From the NCBI RefSeq assembly GCF_004349135.1, contig NZ_SMFN01000002.1, positions 1 through 64,000 on the forward strand: a DNA stretch of 64,000 nucleotides, in the 5' to 3' direction. Both the position numbers and the translations under genes were made by a program. Positions within the stretch are counted from its first letter, which is position 1. The number at the start of each line of letters is the position of its first letter. The notes under the pieces were generated by a model. The model searched no databases. It saw only the letters and a list, made by a program, of their open reading frames with translations, and was not told the DNA's origin. The stretch is from Flavobacterium sandaracinum (lineage in GTDB: Bacteria; Bacteroidota; Bacteroidia; Flavobacteriales; Flavobacteriaceae). This document shows, piece by piece, positions 45,396 to 53,088 of this stretch.

Positions 45396-45568
45396 TTTAG
45401 AATTGTTTTTAACAAAGTTAAACAAACAATTTGAATGCGTTATATAGAATAACGAATTTTGAAAGTATTATCCGAAAATGATAAAACAATATCGTTATAG
45501 TATAAAAATAATCTAATGATTTTGTGTTATCAGTTTTGCTATATAACTTCAGTCCTTTTTTTTAAAAA

Positions 45569-45607
45569 AAAGCCGTAAAGTTTCCTGTTTCGGACTTTAC
45601 GGCTTTA
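45569..45607 (-). terminator. Terminator of the DUF1599-MauE operon
   Basis: AAAGCCGTAAAGT and ACTTTACGGCTTT form a perfect 13-bp stem; on the minus strand an 8-10 T run follows. Confidence 0.92.
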
Positions 45608-45624
45608 TCTGTATTATGATTTAT

Positions 45625-46725
45625 TTAGAATTTTAAATCTGCAATATCGTTGTGATGCACTTTTTGTTTTATGGTTCCTTTTTCAATCAAAACAATACTT
45701 GGATTGGCTCTTTCGATAGTTTTTACGGTTATAGCATCGCAAAAATAGAAGTCGAATGTTAAACCAAATTGCTTTTTAGCAGCTGCTATTTCTTCCGGCG
45801 AAGAGGCTGTCATTGCAATCACTTGATACCCTTTTGTTTTAGCATCCTGATTTAGTTTTTCCATTTTTGCCATTCCGCTGTGATCCGCTTTTGTTAAATC
45901 GTAAGCAGTTATCAACATCAATTTAGGTGCTTCTAAAAACTCCTCTTTGTAATCAGAACCATCTTTTTCCATTGTGAAATCATGAATAGGAGGAACGTAA
46001 CCTTCTGTAATGACTTTATCTTTTCGGTCAACAAAAACGGCTCCTTCTGGAATTGCCATCAAATCTTTTTCAGTAAATTCTTTATCGACACCGCCTACTT
46101 TGTATATGAAGACCATTTCTACCACAGATTTTTCGGCTCCATCAGGAATACGCATTCCTTTTTGAATATTATTCCCAACTTTATAGGGTCTGAAATCAAT
46201 TAATGGCAAATGGTTTAAAACCCAAACGCCTATTAATGAGGATAAAACAATACTGGCGTAAATAACTATGTTTTGTACATTGTTGCTAAACAAAGGTTTT
46301 ACCATTTTTTGATTGAAAAATAATATCAGAATAAAGAAAAGTAAAACAATATCTTTAGTAAACGATTGCCAAGGCGTCAGTTTCAAAGCATCGCCAAAAC
46401 AACCACAATCTTTTACCACATTAAAATAAGCAGAGTAAAAAGTGAGGAAAGTGAACATAACGATCAAGAGTAATAAACTCCAAACAGTAAATTTAGTTTT
46501 GTAACCTATGAGTAACATAATTCCTAAAACTACTTCAAGAATTACTAAAAACAAAGCGATTGCTAATGAAAACGGTACGAAAAAAGGCATATTGAAAACA
46601 GGTTCACTGAAATATTCTGCCAGTTTGTAAGAGAATCCAATCGGGTCATTTAATTTTATTAATCCCGAAATTATGAATAGTATTCCAACGAAGATTCTAG
46701 AAAATTGAGTAATTATATTTTTCAT
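45625..46725 (-). CDS. BT_3928-family membrane protein (MauE/DoxX-like plus thioredoxin-like end)
   Basis: Inner membrane protein of 366 residues. The N-terminal half has four hydrophobic segments of MauE/DoxX type (FVGILFIISGLIKLNDPIGF) and the conserved CGCFG motif (VKDCGCFGDALKLTPW). The C-terminal half (about 195-366) is predicted periplasmic and thioredoxin-like but without a visible CxxC. This matches the Bacteroidota family named after BT_3928. It may pass electrons or help with disulfide chemistry. ATG at 46725 is chosen; 11 upstream codons are open. It is 19 bp after the DUF1599 gene. Confidence 0.85.
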   Translation of the reverse strand: MKNIITQFSRIFVGILFIISGLIKLNDPIGFSYKLAEYFSEPVFNMPFFVPFSLAIALFLVILEVVLGIMLLIGYKTKFTVWSLLLLIVMFTFLTFYSAYFNVVKDCGCFGDALKLTPWQSFTKDIVLLFFILILFFNQKMVKPLFSNNVQNIVIYASIVLSSLIGVWVLNHLPLIDFRPYKVGNNIQKGMRIPDGAEKSVVEMVFIYKVGGVDKEFTEKDLMAIPEGAVFVDRKDKVITEGYVPPIHDFTMEKDGSDYKEEFLEAPKLMLITAYDLTKADHSGMAKMEKLNQDAKTKGYQVIAMTASSPEEIAAAKKQFGLTFDFYFCDAITVKTIERANPSIVLIEKGTIKQKVHHNDIADLKF

Positions 46726-46744
46726 TTTTTTTTGATTGCTTATT

Positions 46745-47290
46745 TTATTTAGTTTCAAAACCCATTAGAATCAAGGCGAAAACCGAATAATTTATCATGT
46801 CCTGATAATTAGCGTCGATTCCTTCAGAAACTAATGTTTTTCCTTTATTGTCTTCAATTTGTTTGACACGAAGTAGTTTTTGTAAAATCAAATCGGTTAG
46901 TGAACTCACACGCATTTCGCGCCAAGCTTCCCCATAATCATGATTTTTGTCTTCCATTAAATCTTTGGTCAATTTAATTTTGGCATCGTATAATTCGGTT
47001 GCTTTTTCGACGCTTAAATCGGGTTGATCCACAACTCCTAATTCTAATTGAATCAATGCCATGATAGAATAATTGATGATTCCGATGAATTCTCCCGTTT
47101 CATCTTCGTCAATTTTGCGGACTTCGTTTTCTTGTAAGCTTCTAATTCTTTGAGCTTTAATGTAGATTTGATCCGTTAAGGAAGGCAATCTTAAAATGCG
47201 CCAAGCACATCCGTAATCTTTCATTTTGTTGATAAACAGTGCACGACAAGTCGCAATTACTGTATCATATTCCTTTGAAGTATTCTTCAT
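46745..47290 (-). CDS. DUF1599-domain protein with internal duplication
   Basis: Cytoplasmic protein of 181 residues made of two copies of the same block. The first has KDYGCAWRILRLPSLTDQI near 30-48, the second HDYGEAWREMRVSSLTDLI near 125-143; both contain the pattern DYGxAWRxxRxxSLTDxI. The family is found next to folP and BT_3928-type genes in Bacteroidota. Helical repeats and acidic residues suggest a nucleotide pyrophosphohydrolase-like (MazG-like) fold, but this is only an inference. The start is ATG at 47290; a TTG upstream is rejected. It is divergent from folP. Confidence 0.85.
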   Translation of the reverse strand: MKNTSKEYDTVIATCRALFINKMKDYGCAWRILRLPSLTDQIYIKAQRIRSLQENEVRKIDEDETGEFIGIINYSIMALIQLELGVVDQPDLSVEKATELYDAKIKLTKDLMEDKNHDYGEAWREMRVSSLTDLILQKLLRVKQIEDNKGKTLVSEGIDANYQDMINYSVFALILMGFETK

Positions 47291-47378
47291 TATTGGTGTA
47301 TATTTGTCTTGAAATTTTTTCAAAAATAAGATAATTTTTTTGAATGTCGAATTTTGAAGTCTTTAAAACTATAAACGA

Positions 47379-48203
47379 ATGACTATTAACTGCAAAGGAT
47401 TACTGGTTGATTTATCCACTCCCAAAGTAATGGGGATTTTAAATGTCACGCCCAACTCATTTTTTGATGGTGGAAAGTATAAAAATGAAACTGAAATAAT
47501 TAATCAAGTCGAAAAAATGCTGGGTGATGGCGCAACTTTCATAGATATTGGCGCGTATTCCAGCAAACCTAATGCAGAATTTGTCTCGGAACAAGAAGAA
47601 ATTTCGAGAATTGCTCCTGTTGTAGATTTGATTTTAAAATATTTTCCAGAAACTATAATTTCGATTGACACTTTTAGAAGTGAAGTAGCTAGAGCTTCCA
47701 TTGAAAATGGTGCGGCCATTATCAACGATATTGCTGCTGGAAATTTGGACGATAAAATGTTTGAAATAGTTGCAAAATATAATGTTCCTTACATTATGAT
47801 GCATATGCGAGGGAATCCACAAACCATGCAGACGCTTACAAATTACGATGATATTGTAAAAGAAATGTTGTTCTATTTCTCTGAAAAAGTGGCGATCGCC
47901 AGAAGTTTTGGGATTAATGATTTACTAATCGATCCGGGCTTTGGTTTTGCCAAAACAATGGCTCAAAATTATGAAGTTTTTCAAAAAATGGAATTGTTTA
48001 ACATGCTGGAGTTACCACTTCTTGTTGGGATTTCCAGAAAATCAATGATCTATAAAACGCTTGACACTACAATCGAAAATGCGTTAAATGGAACTACGGT
48101 TTTGAATACTTTGGCATTAACCAAAGGCGCTAAAATTCTTCGTGTTCACGATGTAAAAGAAGCTGTGGAATGTGTAACATTATTTAATAAAATCAATTTA
48201 TAA
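47379..48203 (+). CDS. folP: Dihydropteroate synthase
   Basis: Cytoplasmic folate enzyme of 274 residues joining 4-aminobenzoate to hydroxymethyl-dihydropterin pyrophosphate. Signatures include PKVMGILNVTPNSFFDGGKY, GATFIDIGAYSSKPNAE, ISIDTFRSEVARAS, INDIAAG, LIDPGFGFAKT and VGISRKSMI with its Lys, and RVHDVKEAVE. This is the target of sulfonamides; no resistance change is claimed. A lipoprotein gene follows after 2 bp. Confidence 0.97.
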   Translation: MTINCKGLLVDLSTPKVMGILNVTPNSFFDGGKYKNETEIINQVEKMLGDGATFIDIGAYSSKPNAEFVSEQEEISRIAPVVDLILKYFPETIISIDTFRSEVARASIENGAAIINDIAAGNLDDKMFEIVAKYNVPYIMMHMRGNPQTMQTLTNYDDIVKEMLFYFSEKVAIARSFGINDLLIDPGFGFAKTMAQNYEVFQKMELFNMLELPLLVGISRKSMIYKTLDTTIENALNGTTVLNTLALTKGAKILRVHDVKEAVECVTLFNKINL

Positions 48204-48205
48204 AG

Positions 48206-48835
48206 ATGAAATATTTTACTCTGATTGTTCTTTTTGTACTTTTTTCTTGTGGAAATAAAGAAGATGTTTTGTTGCCAAAAGCGAATGTTACTATTGTAGC
48301 CGATGTACAAGATCATTCGCCAATCTATATTTTTTTCAGAACAAAAGGGAAGGATACTGTGGCAGAAGTAAACAGAAAAAACAGTATTATTTCGACCAAT
48401 TGGATTCTAAATATTGACAAACGTTTGCCATTACGACTTGTAATTCCGGAAATCATGAAGTTGCAAGAAAAGAAGCGCGAAGAAAAAGCACACAAGAATG
48501 AAATGGCCGAAAATTATTATTCCTACGCTGATACTATTGGGAAAAACTTAGCCTTTATTCCTTTTACAAATGTGTATTATAAAATTTCTAAGCCTTCGAA
48601 TGGAGGCTTTCTGTTTTATTTCAAAAAGGGATCTGATTTAGTTTTAATTAATAATATTAAAATGAAAAGAAGTGAAATTTTAAATTACCTATATAGTTTT
48701 AATTTTGCTATTAATCCTAAAATAGTGTTGATTTTTGATAAAGATATGAGTTTTGAAGAGTATTTACAAATTAAGATTTTGACTAGAGAATTAGATACTT
48801 TTAATAAAGAACTTGCTAAAGAATATATCTATTAA
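48206..48835 (+). CDS. Hypothetical lipoprotein downstream of folP
   Basis: Lipoprotein of 209 residues (signal MKYFTLIVLFVLFSC, lipobox FSC) that I do not recognise. The mature part has an IgG-like beta stretch (ITNIVADVQDHSPIYIF-like region), a charged helix (MKLQEKKREEKAHKNEMAEN) and a C-terminal helix-rich region. It starts 2 bp after folP and so is likely co-transcribed. A biopolymer-transport-related role has been suggested for similar proteins only by vague annotation; no function is assigned here. Confidence 0.7.
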   Translation: MKYFTLIVLFVLFSCGNKEDVLLPKANVTIVADVQDHSPIYIFFRTKGKDTVAEVNRKNSIISTNWILNIDKRLPLRLVIPEIMKLQEKKREEKAHKNEMAENYYSYADTIGKNLAFIPFTNVYYKISKPSNGGFLFYFKKGSDLVLINNIKMKRSEILNYLYSFNFAINPKIVLIFDKDMSFEEYLQIKILTRELDTFNKELAKEYIY

Positions 48836-48862
48836 ACAGTTCAACAATCAATCTTTTAATAT

Positions 48863-49336
48863 TTACTGGTGATGATATGGTTCATTCCTCAAAATCGTAA
48901 AGCCGCGATACAATTGTTCAATAAAGAATAACCGTACCATTTGGTGTGAAAAAGTCATTAAAGACAAAGATATTTTTCCTTGCGCTTTAGCATAAACCAT
49001 ATCCGAAAAACCATAAGGACCGCCAATAACGAAAACCAAGGTCTTAACTCCAGAATTCATTTTCTTTTGTAATTCCTCTGAAAAACCTACACTGGAAAAA
49101 TTTTTACCGTTTTCATCTAATAAAATCAATTGATCGGTAGGCGTAATTTTCGATAAAATCAATTCGCCTTCTTTCTCTTTTTGTTGGCTTTCCGATAAGT
49201 TTTTTACGTTCTTTATATCAGGGATTATATCCAAATCGAACTTGATATAAAACGACAATCGCTTGGTATAATCGTCTATTAAAGATTGTAAGGCTTTGTT
49301 ATCAGTTTTACCAATAGCAATCAATTTGATGTTCAT
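48863..49336 (-). CDS. rlmH: 23S rRNA (pseudouridine1915-N3)-methyltransferase RlmH
   Basis: SPOUT-class methyltransferase of 157 residues that methylates a pseudouridine of helix 69 in 23S rRNA. Family features: MNIKLIAIGKTDNKAL at the start, LILLDENGKNFSSVGF, VFVIGGPYGFSDMV with the Gly-rich SAM loop, and the end MTFSHQMVRLFFIEQLYRGF then PYHHQ. Length is normal. It is convergent with the folP unit. Confidence 0.97.
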   Translation of the reverse strand: MNIKLIAIGKTDNKALQSLIDDYTKRLSFYIKFDLDIIPDIKNVKNLSESQQKEKEGELILSKITPTDQLILLDENGKNFSSVGFSEELQKKMNSGVKTLVFVIGGPYGFSDMVYAKAQGKISLSLMTFSHQMVRLFFIEQLYRGFTILRNEPYHHQ

Positions 49337-49419
49337 TTTTGTTGGATTTCAGAGGCGCAAAGATAGAAAAATTAAAACTTTTGTATCAATTATTATGGTT
49401 TGAATATGTCAAAAAGTAG

Positions 49420-49911
49420 CTACTTGGCCTCAATCCGATCCAAAACTAATTGAAATTGTTCCTCTTTTTTATTCCCAATCAAGAAAGCTATTTCTTCTAA
49501 ATTAGATCCATTATAATTGGGCATATTTAATTTTTGTCCTCTAAAAGCAGGATACAATTCGCTGATAGGAATTTCTATTGTTTGCCAGTCAGCGTTAGTT
49601 TGAAAGTGATAAACATAAGAATGGGAATCACTAGTGTTGGATTTTACTCTAAATTGATATTTTTTGCCATCTCCTTTTAAACGGATGGAAATGAACGTGC
49701 TATTTTCTAAAGTAATGGGTTCAAAGACACATTTAACGGAACAAAATCCGCCATTATTTTCTAAAGAAACAGCGCCTTCAAATGTGCCATTTCCTTCAGT
49801 ATTAAGGTGGAATTGACTTTTTGATTTTCCGCCCATCACCGCATCATTGACTACTTTCCAATGACTTAAATCACTATCGGTATTAAATTCAAAAATTAGT
49901 TTTAGATTCAT
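49420..49911 (-). CDS. CIA30-family protein
   Basis: Protein of 163 residues with the CIA30/galactose-binding-like fold: FEFNTDSDLSHWKVVNDAVM, GGKSKSQF, LRLKGDGKKYQFRVK-type strand (ISIRLKGDGKKYQFRVKSN), YVYHFQTNADWQTIEIPISE. The family name comes from a mitochondrial complex I assembly factor; bacterial members have no settled role. No signal peptide is seen. It lies next to a repeat-motif lipoprotein gene but on the same strand with about 30 bp between, so the two may be co-transcribed. Confidence 0.88.
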   Translation of the reverse strand: MNLKLIFEFNTDSDLSHWKVVNDAVMGGKSKSQFHLNTEGNGTFEGAVSLENNGGFCSVKCVFEPITLENSTFISIRLKGDGKKYQFRVKSNTSDSHSYVYHFQTNADWQTIEIPISELYPAFRGQKLNMPNYNGSNLEEIAFLIGNKKEEQFQLVLDRIEAK

Positions 49912-49942
49912 TTTTCTTAGTTAAAAATAAATTTTTACAGTC

Positions 49943-50380
49943 TTATTTTGGTAATGGTGCGCCTACAGCTATGTCACATCGATGGTTGGTTTGCCCGTGT
50001 GGCGGATTCATTCCTTCTGGTGTTGGAGTTGTTTCTACTGGAACTGCAGTGCTAGTTACTGTTGGGGCAGGAGCGGTTGCAGTTTGCTGTGGGGTTGTTT
50101 GTGTTGTTGCAGCAACAGGAGAATTTAAGGGTGCTCCCACTGCTATATCACAACGATGACCAGGCTGACCATGAGCTGGATTAGCACCAGCGGATTCGGT
50201 TGTTGGTTGCGCAGTTGTATTTTGTTGTGGGCTTGCTGTAGCAGTTTCAGTTTTCATTTGTCTGCCAACTTCCGTAAACGGAACTACGTTTGTTGGAGTG
50301 GTATTTTGGGTTTCTGCCTCCTTTTTACAAGAAGTGAAAACTAGAGAGGTTGCAAAAAGTAAGCTTAAAAAAGATTTCAT
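49943..50380 (-). CDS. Lipoprotein with duplicated HGQxxHRCDIAVGAPL motif
   Basis: Lipoprotein of 145 residues (signal FLSLLFATSLVFTSC, lipobox TSC). The body is a low-complexity Thr/Ala/Pro/Gln stretch. The same short motif appears twice: GANPAHGQPGHRCDIAVGAP near 90-110 and GMNPPHGQTNHRCDIAVGAP at the end. Each has two His and one Cys, which could bind a metal or form a disulfide between copies. I know such C-terminal tags in other Bacteroidota lipoproteins but not their function. Confidence 0.75.
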   Translation of the reverse strand: MKSFLSLLFATSLVFTSCKKEAETQNTTPTNVVPFTEVGRQMKTETATASPQQNTTAQPTTESAGANPAHGQPGHRCDIAVGAPLNSPVAATTQTTPQQTATAPAPTVTSTAVPVETTPTPEGMNPPHGQTNHRCDIAVGAPLPK

Positions 50381-50667
50381 AAACAGTGTTTTTAATTACT
50401 AAGTCAAATATAAGATTTTAAATAGGATTGCACTACATAAAATAGTAGGATTCTAAAGGTTGAATTTTATACATCAATTGTAGTCAATTATTTAATAGGA
50501 TTATTGTAAGATTCAATTCTGTAATTTTATATAATTTCCCTGCTAATTGGCGTACTATGTCAAAATAAAGAACATTCATTTTTATCTTTTTTCCAAAGAA
50601 CGCGACCTTCAAATTTTCAAATCCACAAAATATATCTTACTTTAGCATTCGATAAATTTCCTATAAA

Positions 50668-51525
50668 ATGATTAGCGACATACAGTTTAAAAACGAGTTA
50701 GACATACTCATACAAAACGCCATTCGGGAGGATGTTGGTCCTGGCGATTACAGTTCATTGGCTTGTATTCCGACTTCTGCAACTGGCAAAGCAAAATTAT
50801 TGGTAAAGGAAGACGGTATTATTGCTGGCGTAGCTTTTGCTAAAATGGTTTTTGAATATGTAGATCCTACATTGCAAATTGAAACTTTTATTCAGGATGG
50901 AACTCCGGTACAAAAAGGCGATATTGTTTTTCATGTTTCTGGAAGTTCACAATCGATTCTAAAATCAGAACGGGTAGTTTTGAATTCAATGCAAAGAATG
51001 TCAGCAATTGCTACTAAAACCAAAGAATACGTTCGTTTATTAGAAGGCACAACTACTAAAATTCTAGACACACGTAAGACTACTCCGGGTTTTAGAGCTT
51101 GTGAGAAATGGGCAGTAAAAATTGGCGGAGGTGAAAATCATCGGTTTGCATTGTACGATATGATAATGCTCAAGGACAATCATAATGATTTTGCCGGCGG
51201 TATCACTTTGGCCATAGCCAAAACAAAAGCATATTTAAAAGAAAATAACCTGGACCTTAAAATCATTGTTGAAGCCAGAAATTTAGACGAAATCAAAGAA
51301 ATTTTGAAAAGCGAAGGTATTTACAGAATTTTGATAGACAATTTCAATTTTGAAGATACTAAAAAAGCGGTAACTTTGATCGGTAATAAATCCCTAACGG
51401 AATCTTCTGGAAATATCAACGAAAATACGATTCGCAGCTATGCGGATTGCGGAGTAGATTTTATTTCCTCTGGTGCCTTAACACATTCTGTTTATAACAT
51501 GGATTTGAGCTTAAAAGCAATATGA
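50668..51525 (+). CDS. nadC: Nicotinate-nucleotide pyrophosphorylase (carboxylating)
   Basis: Cytoplasmic enzyme of 285 residues that converts quinolinate and PRPP into nicotinate mononucleotide in NAD synthesis. Features include REDVGPGDYSSLACIP, LLVKEDGIIAGVAFA, SERVVLNSMQRMSAIATKT, ILDTRKTTPGFRACEKWAVK with catalytic/basic residues, GGGENHRFALYDMIMLKDNH and VDFISSGALTHSV. Its stop overlaps the start of the YihY gene by four bases (ATGA). Confidence 0.97.
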   Translation: MISDIQFKNELDILIQNAIREDVGPGDYSSLACIPTSATGKAKLLVKEDGIIAGVAFAKMVFEYVDPTLQIETFIQDGTPVQKGDIVFHVSGSSQSILKSERVVLNSMQRMSAIATKTKEYVRLLEGTTTKILDTRKTTPGFRACEKWAVKIGGGENHRFALYDMIMLKDNHNDFAGGITLAIAKTKAYLKENNLDLKIIVEARNLDEIKEILKSEGIYRILIDNFNFEDTKKAVTLIGNKSLTESSGNINENTIRSYADCGVDFISSGALTHSVYNMDLSLKAI

Positions 51526-52430
51526 GTAGAGAAATTGAAGCAAAACTGCAAAGAATCCCAGTTGTACGTAATCTTGTCCATGGTCTAAAAAAGATAAAGC
51601 TTCCGTGGTTAAAAGGGCTATCTCTGTATGATTTGTTGGAATTGTATGGTCTAGGAATCGTAGAAAGCGCTTTGACCTATCATGCGAGCGCCATTGCATT
51701 TAGTTTCTTTATGGCATTGTTTCCCTTTGCTCTTTTTATCTTAAACTTAATCCCATTTATTCCTATTGTTGGTTTTCAAGAAGATTTTTTGATTTTTGTT
51801 AAGGATGGAGTGCCTCCTAATACATATGATGCCATTTATAAAATTATCACTGATATTCTTAATAATAGTGATTCAGGTTTATTGTCTTCTGGATTTATAT
51901 TGTCTATATTTTTAATGGCCAATGGATTAAATGGAATCTTAGGAGGATTTGAAACCTCTAGACATGTACTTATAAAAAGAGGTTTTATACGACAGTATGT
52001 GGTAGCATTAGGGATGTCATTATTATTGTCGCTACTATTAATCGTAACCGTTTCGATCATTGTTGTTTTTGAAGTTATTATACAAAAAACAGTATTTAGT
52101 GATCAAGTTCAACTCGTTGTTCTAGGGCGATACGCATTCGTTATTTTGATGATTTTAATCACGACTTCTGTGCTTTTTAAATTTGGTACTAAACATGACA
52201 AAAACCGAGCTTTCATTTCAATAGGATCTGTATTTACTACTATTTTGATTGTTTTGGATTCGTATTTTTTTGGAATTTGGGTCATAAAATTTTCACAATA
52301 CAATGAATTATACGGCTCAATAGGAACATTATTGGTCTTGATGTTTTATATTTGGATCAATTGCATGATATTACTGTTAGGTTTTGAATTGAATGCCTCA
52401 GTAAACAAGTTAAAAGCAAAAAATGAATAA
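51522..52430 (+). CDS. YihY/virulence factor BrkB-family membrane protein
   Basis: Inner membrane protein of 302 residues with about six hydrophobic segments. Family features: ALTYHASAIAFSFFMALFPF, LSSGFILSIFLMANGLNGIL, LYGSIGTLLVLMFYIWINCM and a final FELNASVNKL. Older annotation as ribonuclease BN is not supported by the sequence. The ATG overlaps the nadC stop (ATGA), so the two are translationally coupled; a functional link is unknown. Confidence 0.92.
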   Translation: MSREIEAKLQRIPVVRNLVHGLKKIKLPWLKGLSLYDLLELYGLGIVESALTYHASAIAFSFFMALFPFALFILNLIPFIPIVGFQEDFLIFVKDGVPPNTYDAIYKIITDILNNSDSGLLSSGFILSIFLMANGLNGILGGFETSRHVLIKRGFIRQYVVALGMSLLLSLLLIVTVSIIVVFEVIIQKTVFSDQVQLVVLGRYAFVILMILITTSVLFKFGTKHDKNRAFISIGSVFTTILIVLDSYFFGIWVIKFSQYNELYGSIGTLLVLMFYIWINCMILLLGFELNASVNKLKAKNE

Positions 52431-52456
52431 TTAATTAAATCAAAATAGTTTTACTT

Positions 52457-52542
52457 TTAGGAGCTATTTCCTGCTATTCGTTGCAATCTTTTTCCTCGTT
52501 AAAGAAACGAGAAAAAAGGATTTTCGCTACTATCAGGGCTAA
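52457..52542 (+). repeat. R2 dispersed element, copy C
   Basis: Left arm TAGGAGCTATTTCCTGCTA then TTCGTTGCAATC; right arm GGATTTTCGCTACTATCAGG then GCTA. The centre is a strong stem, CTCGTT with AACGAG flanked by T5/A5 pairs (CTTTTT/AAAAAG). It ends 12 bp before the DUF2147 gene, so it may form part of that gene's leader. Confidence 0.85.
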
Positions 52543-52553
52543 AAAATGGAAAA

Positions 52554-52982
52554 ATGAAAAATACAATTACAATGCTTGCCTTATTTATTTCAATGGGTTT
52601 TTATGGTCAAAACCAAAGCGTACTCGGAAAATGGAAAACTATTGATGACGAAACGGGTAAAGCGAAATCTATAGTCGAAATCTACGAACGCTCTGGTAAA
52701 ATCTATGGGAAAATAGTCGATATCATCGATGTTGAAAAGAAAAAAAGTTTGTGTACAGCATGTTCTGGTGAGGAAAAAAACAAACCTGTTATGGGACTTG
52801 TGATCATCAAAGGACTAAAAAAAGAGGGTAAGGAATACAACTCAGGAAAAATTCTTGACCCAACTACGGGGAAACAATACAAATGCTTTTTAGCTTTGGA
52901 TGGTAATGATAAACTCAATGTTCGAGGGTATATTGGTGTAGCTTTGTTTGGAAGAACACAAACCTGGAATAGAGTAAAATAA
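52554..52982 (+). CDS. DUF2147-family secreted protein
   Basis: Exported protein of 142 residues with signal peptide to about FYGQ (18). The DUF2147 pattern is clear: SVLGKWKTIDDETGKAKSIV, IYERSGKIYGKIVDI, CTACSGEEKNKPVMGLVII, DPTTGKQYKCFLALDG, LNVRGYIGVALFGRTQTWNR. The two Cys pairs could bind a metal or form disulfides. Function of the family is unknown. An R2 element lies immediately upstream. Confidence 0.9.
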   Translation: MKNTITMLALFISMGFYGQNQSVLGKWKTIDDETGKAKSIVEIYERSGKIYGKIVDIIDVEKKKSLCTACSGEEKNKPVMGLVIIKGLKKEGKEYNSGKILDPTTGKQYKCFLALDGNDKLNVRGYIGVALFGRTQTWNRVK

Positions 52983-53088
52983 TTTTTTTAAGGTCCTTGA
53001 TTCTTTTGTACGCTGTTCAAAATTGATAATGGATAGCGTACAACGGATAACCGTTACCTAACAACAGACAACCGATAACCGAAAATCA

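Noticed and set aside
51522..52430. Ribonuclease BN
   Set aside because: The protein is a multi-spanning YihY-type membrane protein without nuclease motifs.
52983..53088. Short repeats (GATAACCG) before priA
   Set aside because: Two short imperfect copies only; too little to call a feature.
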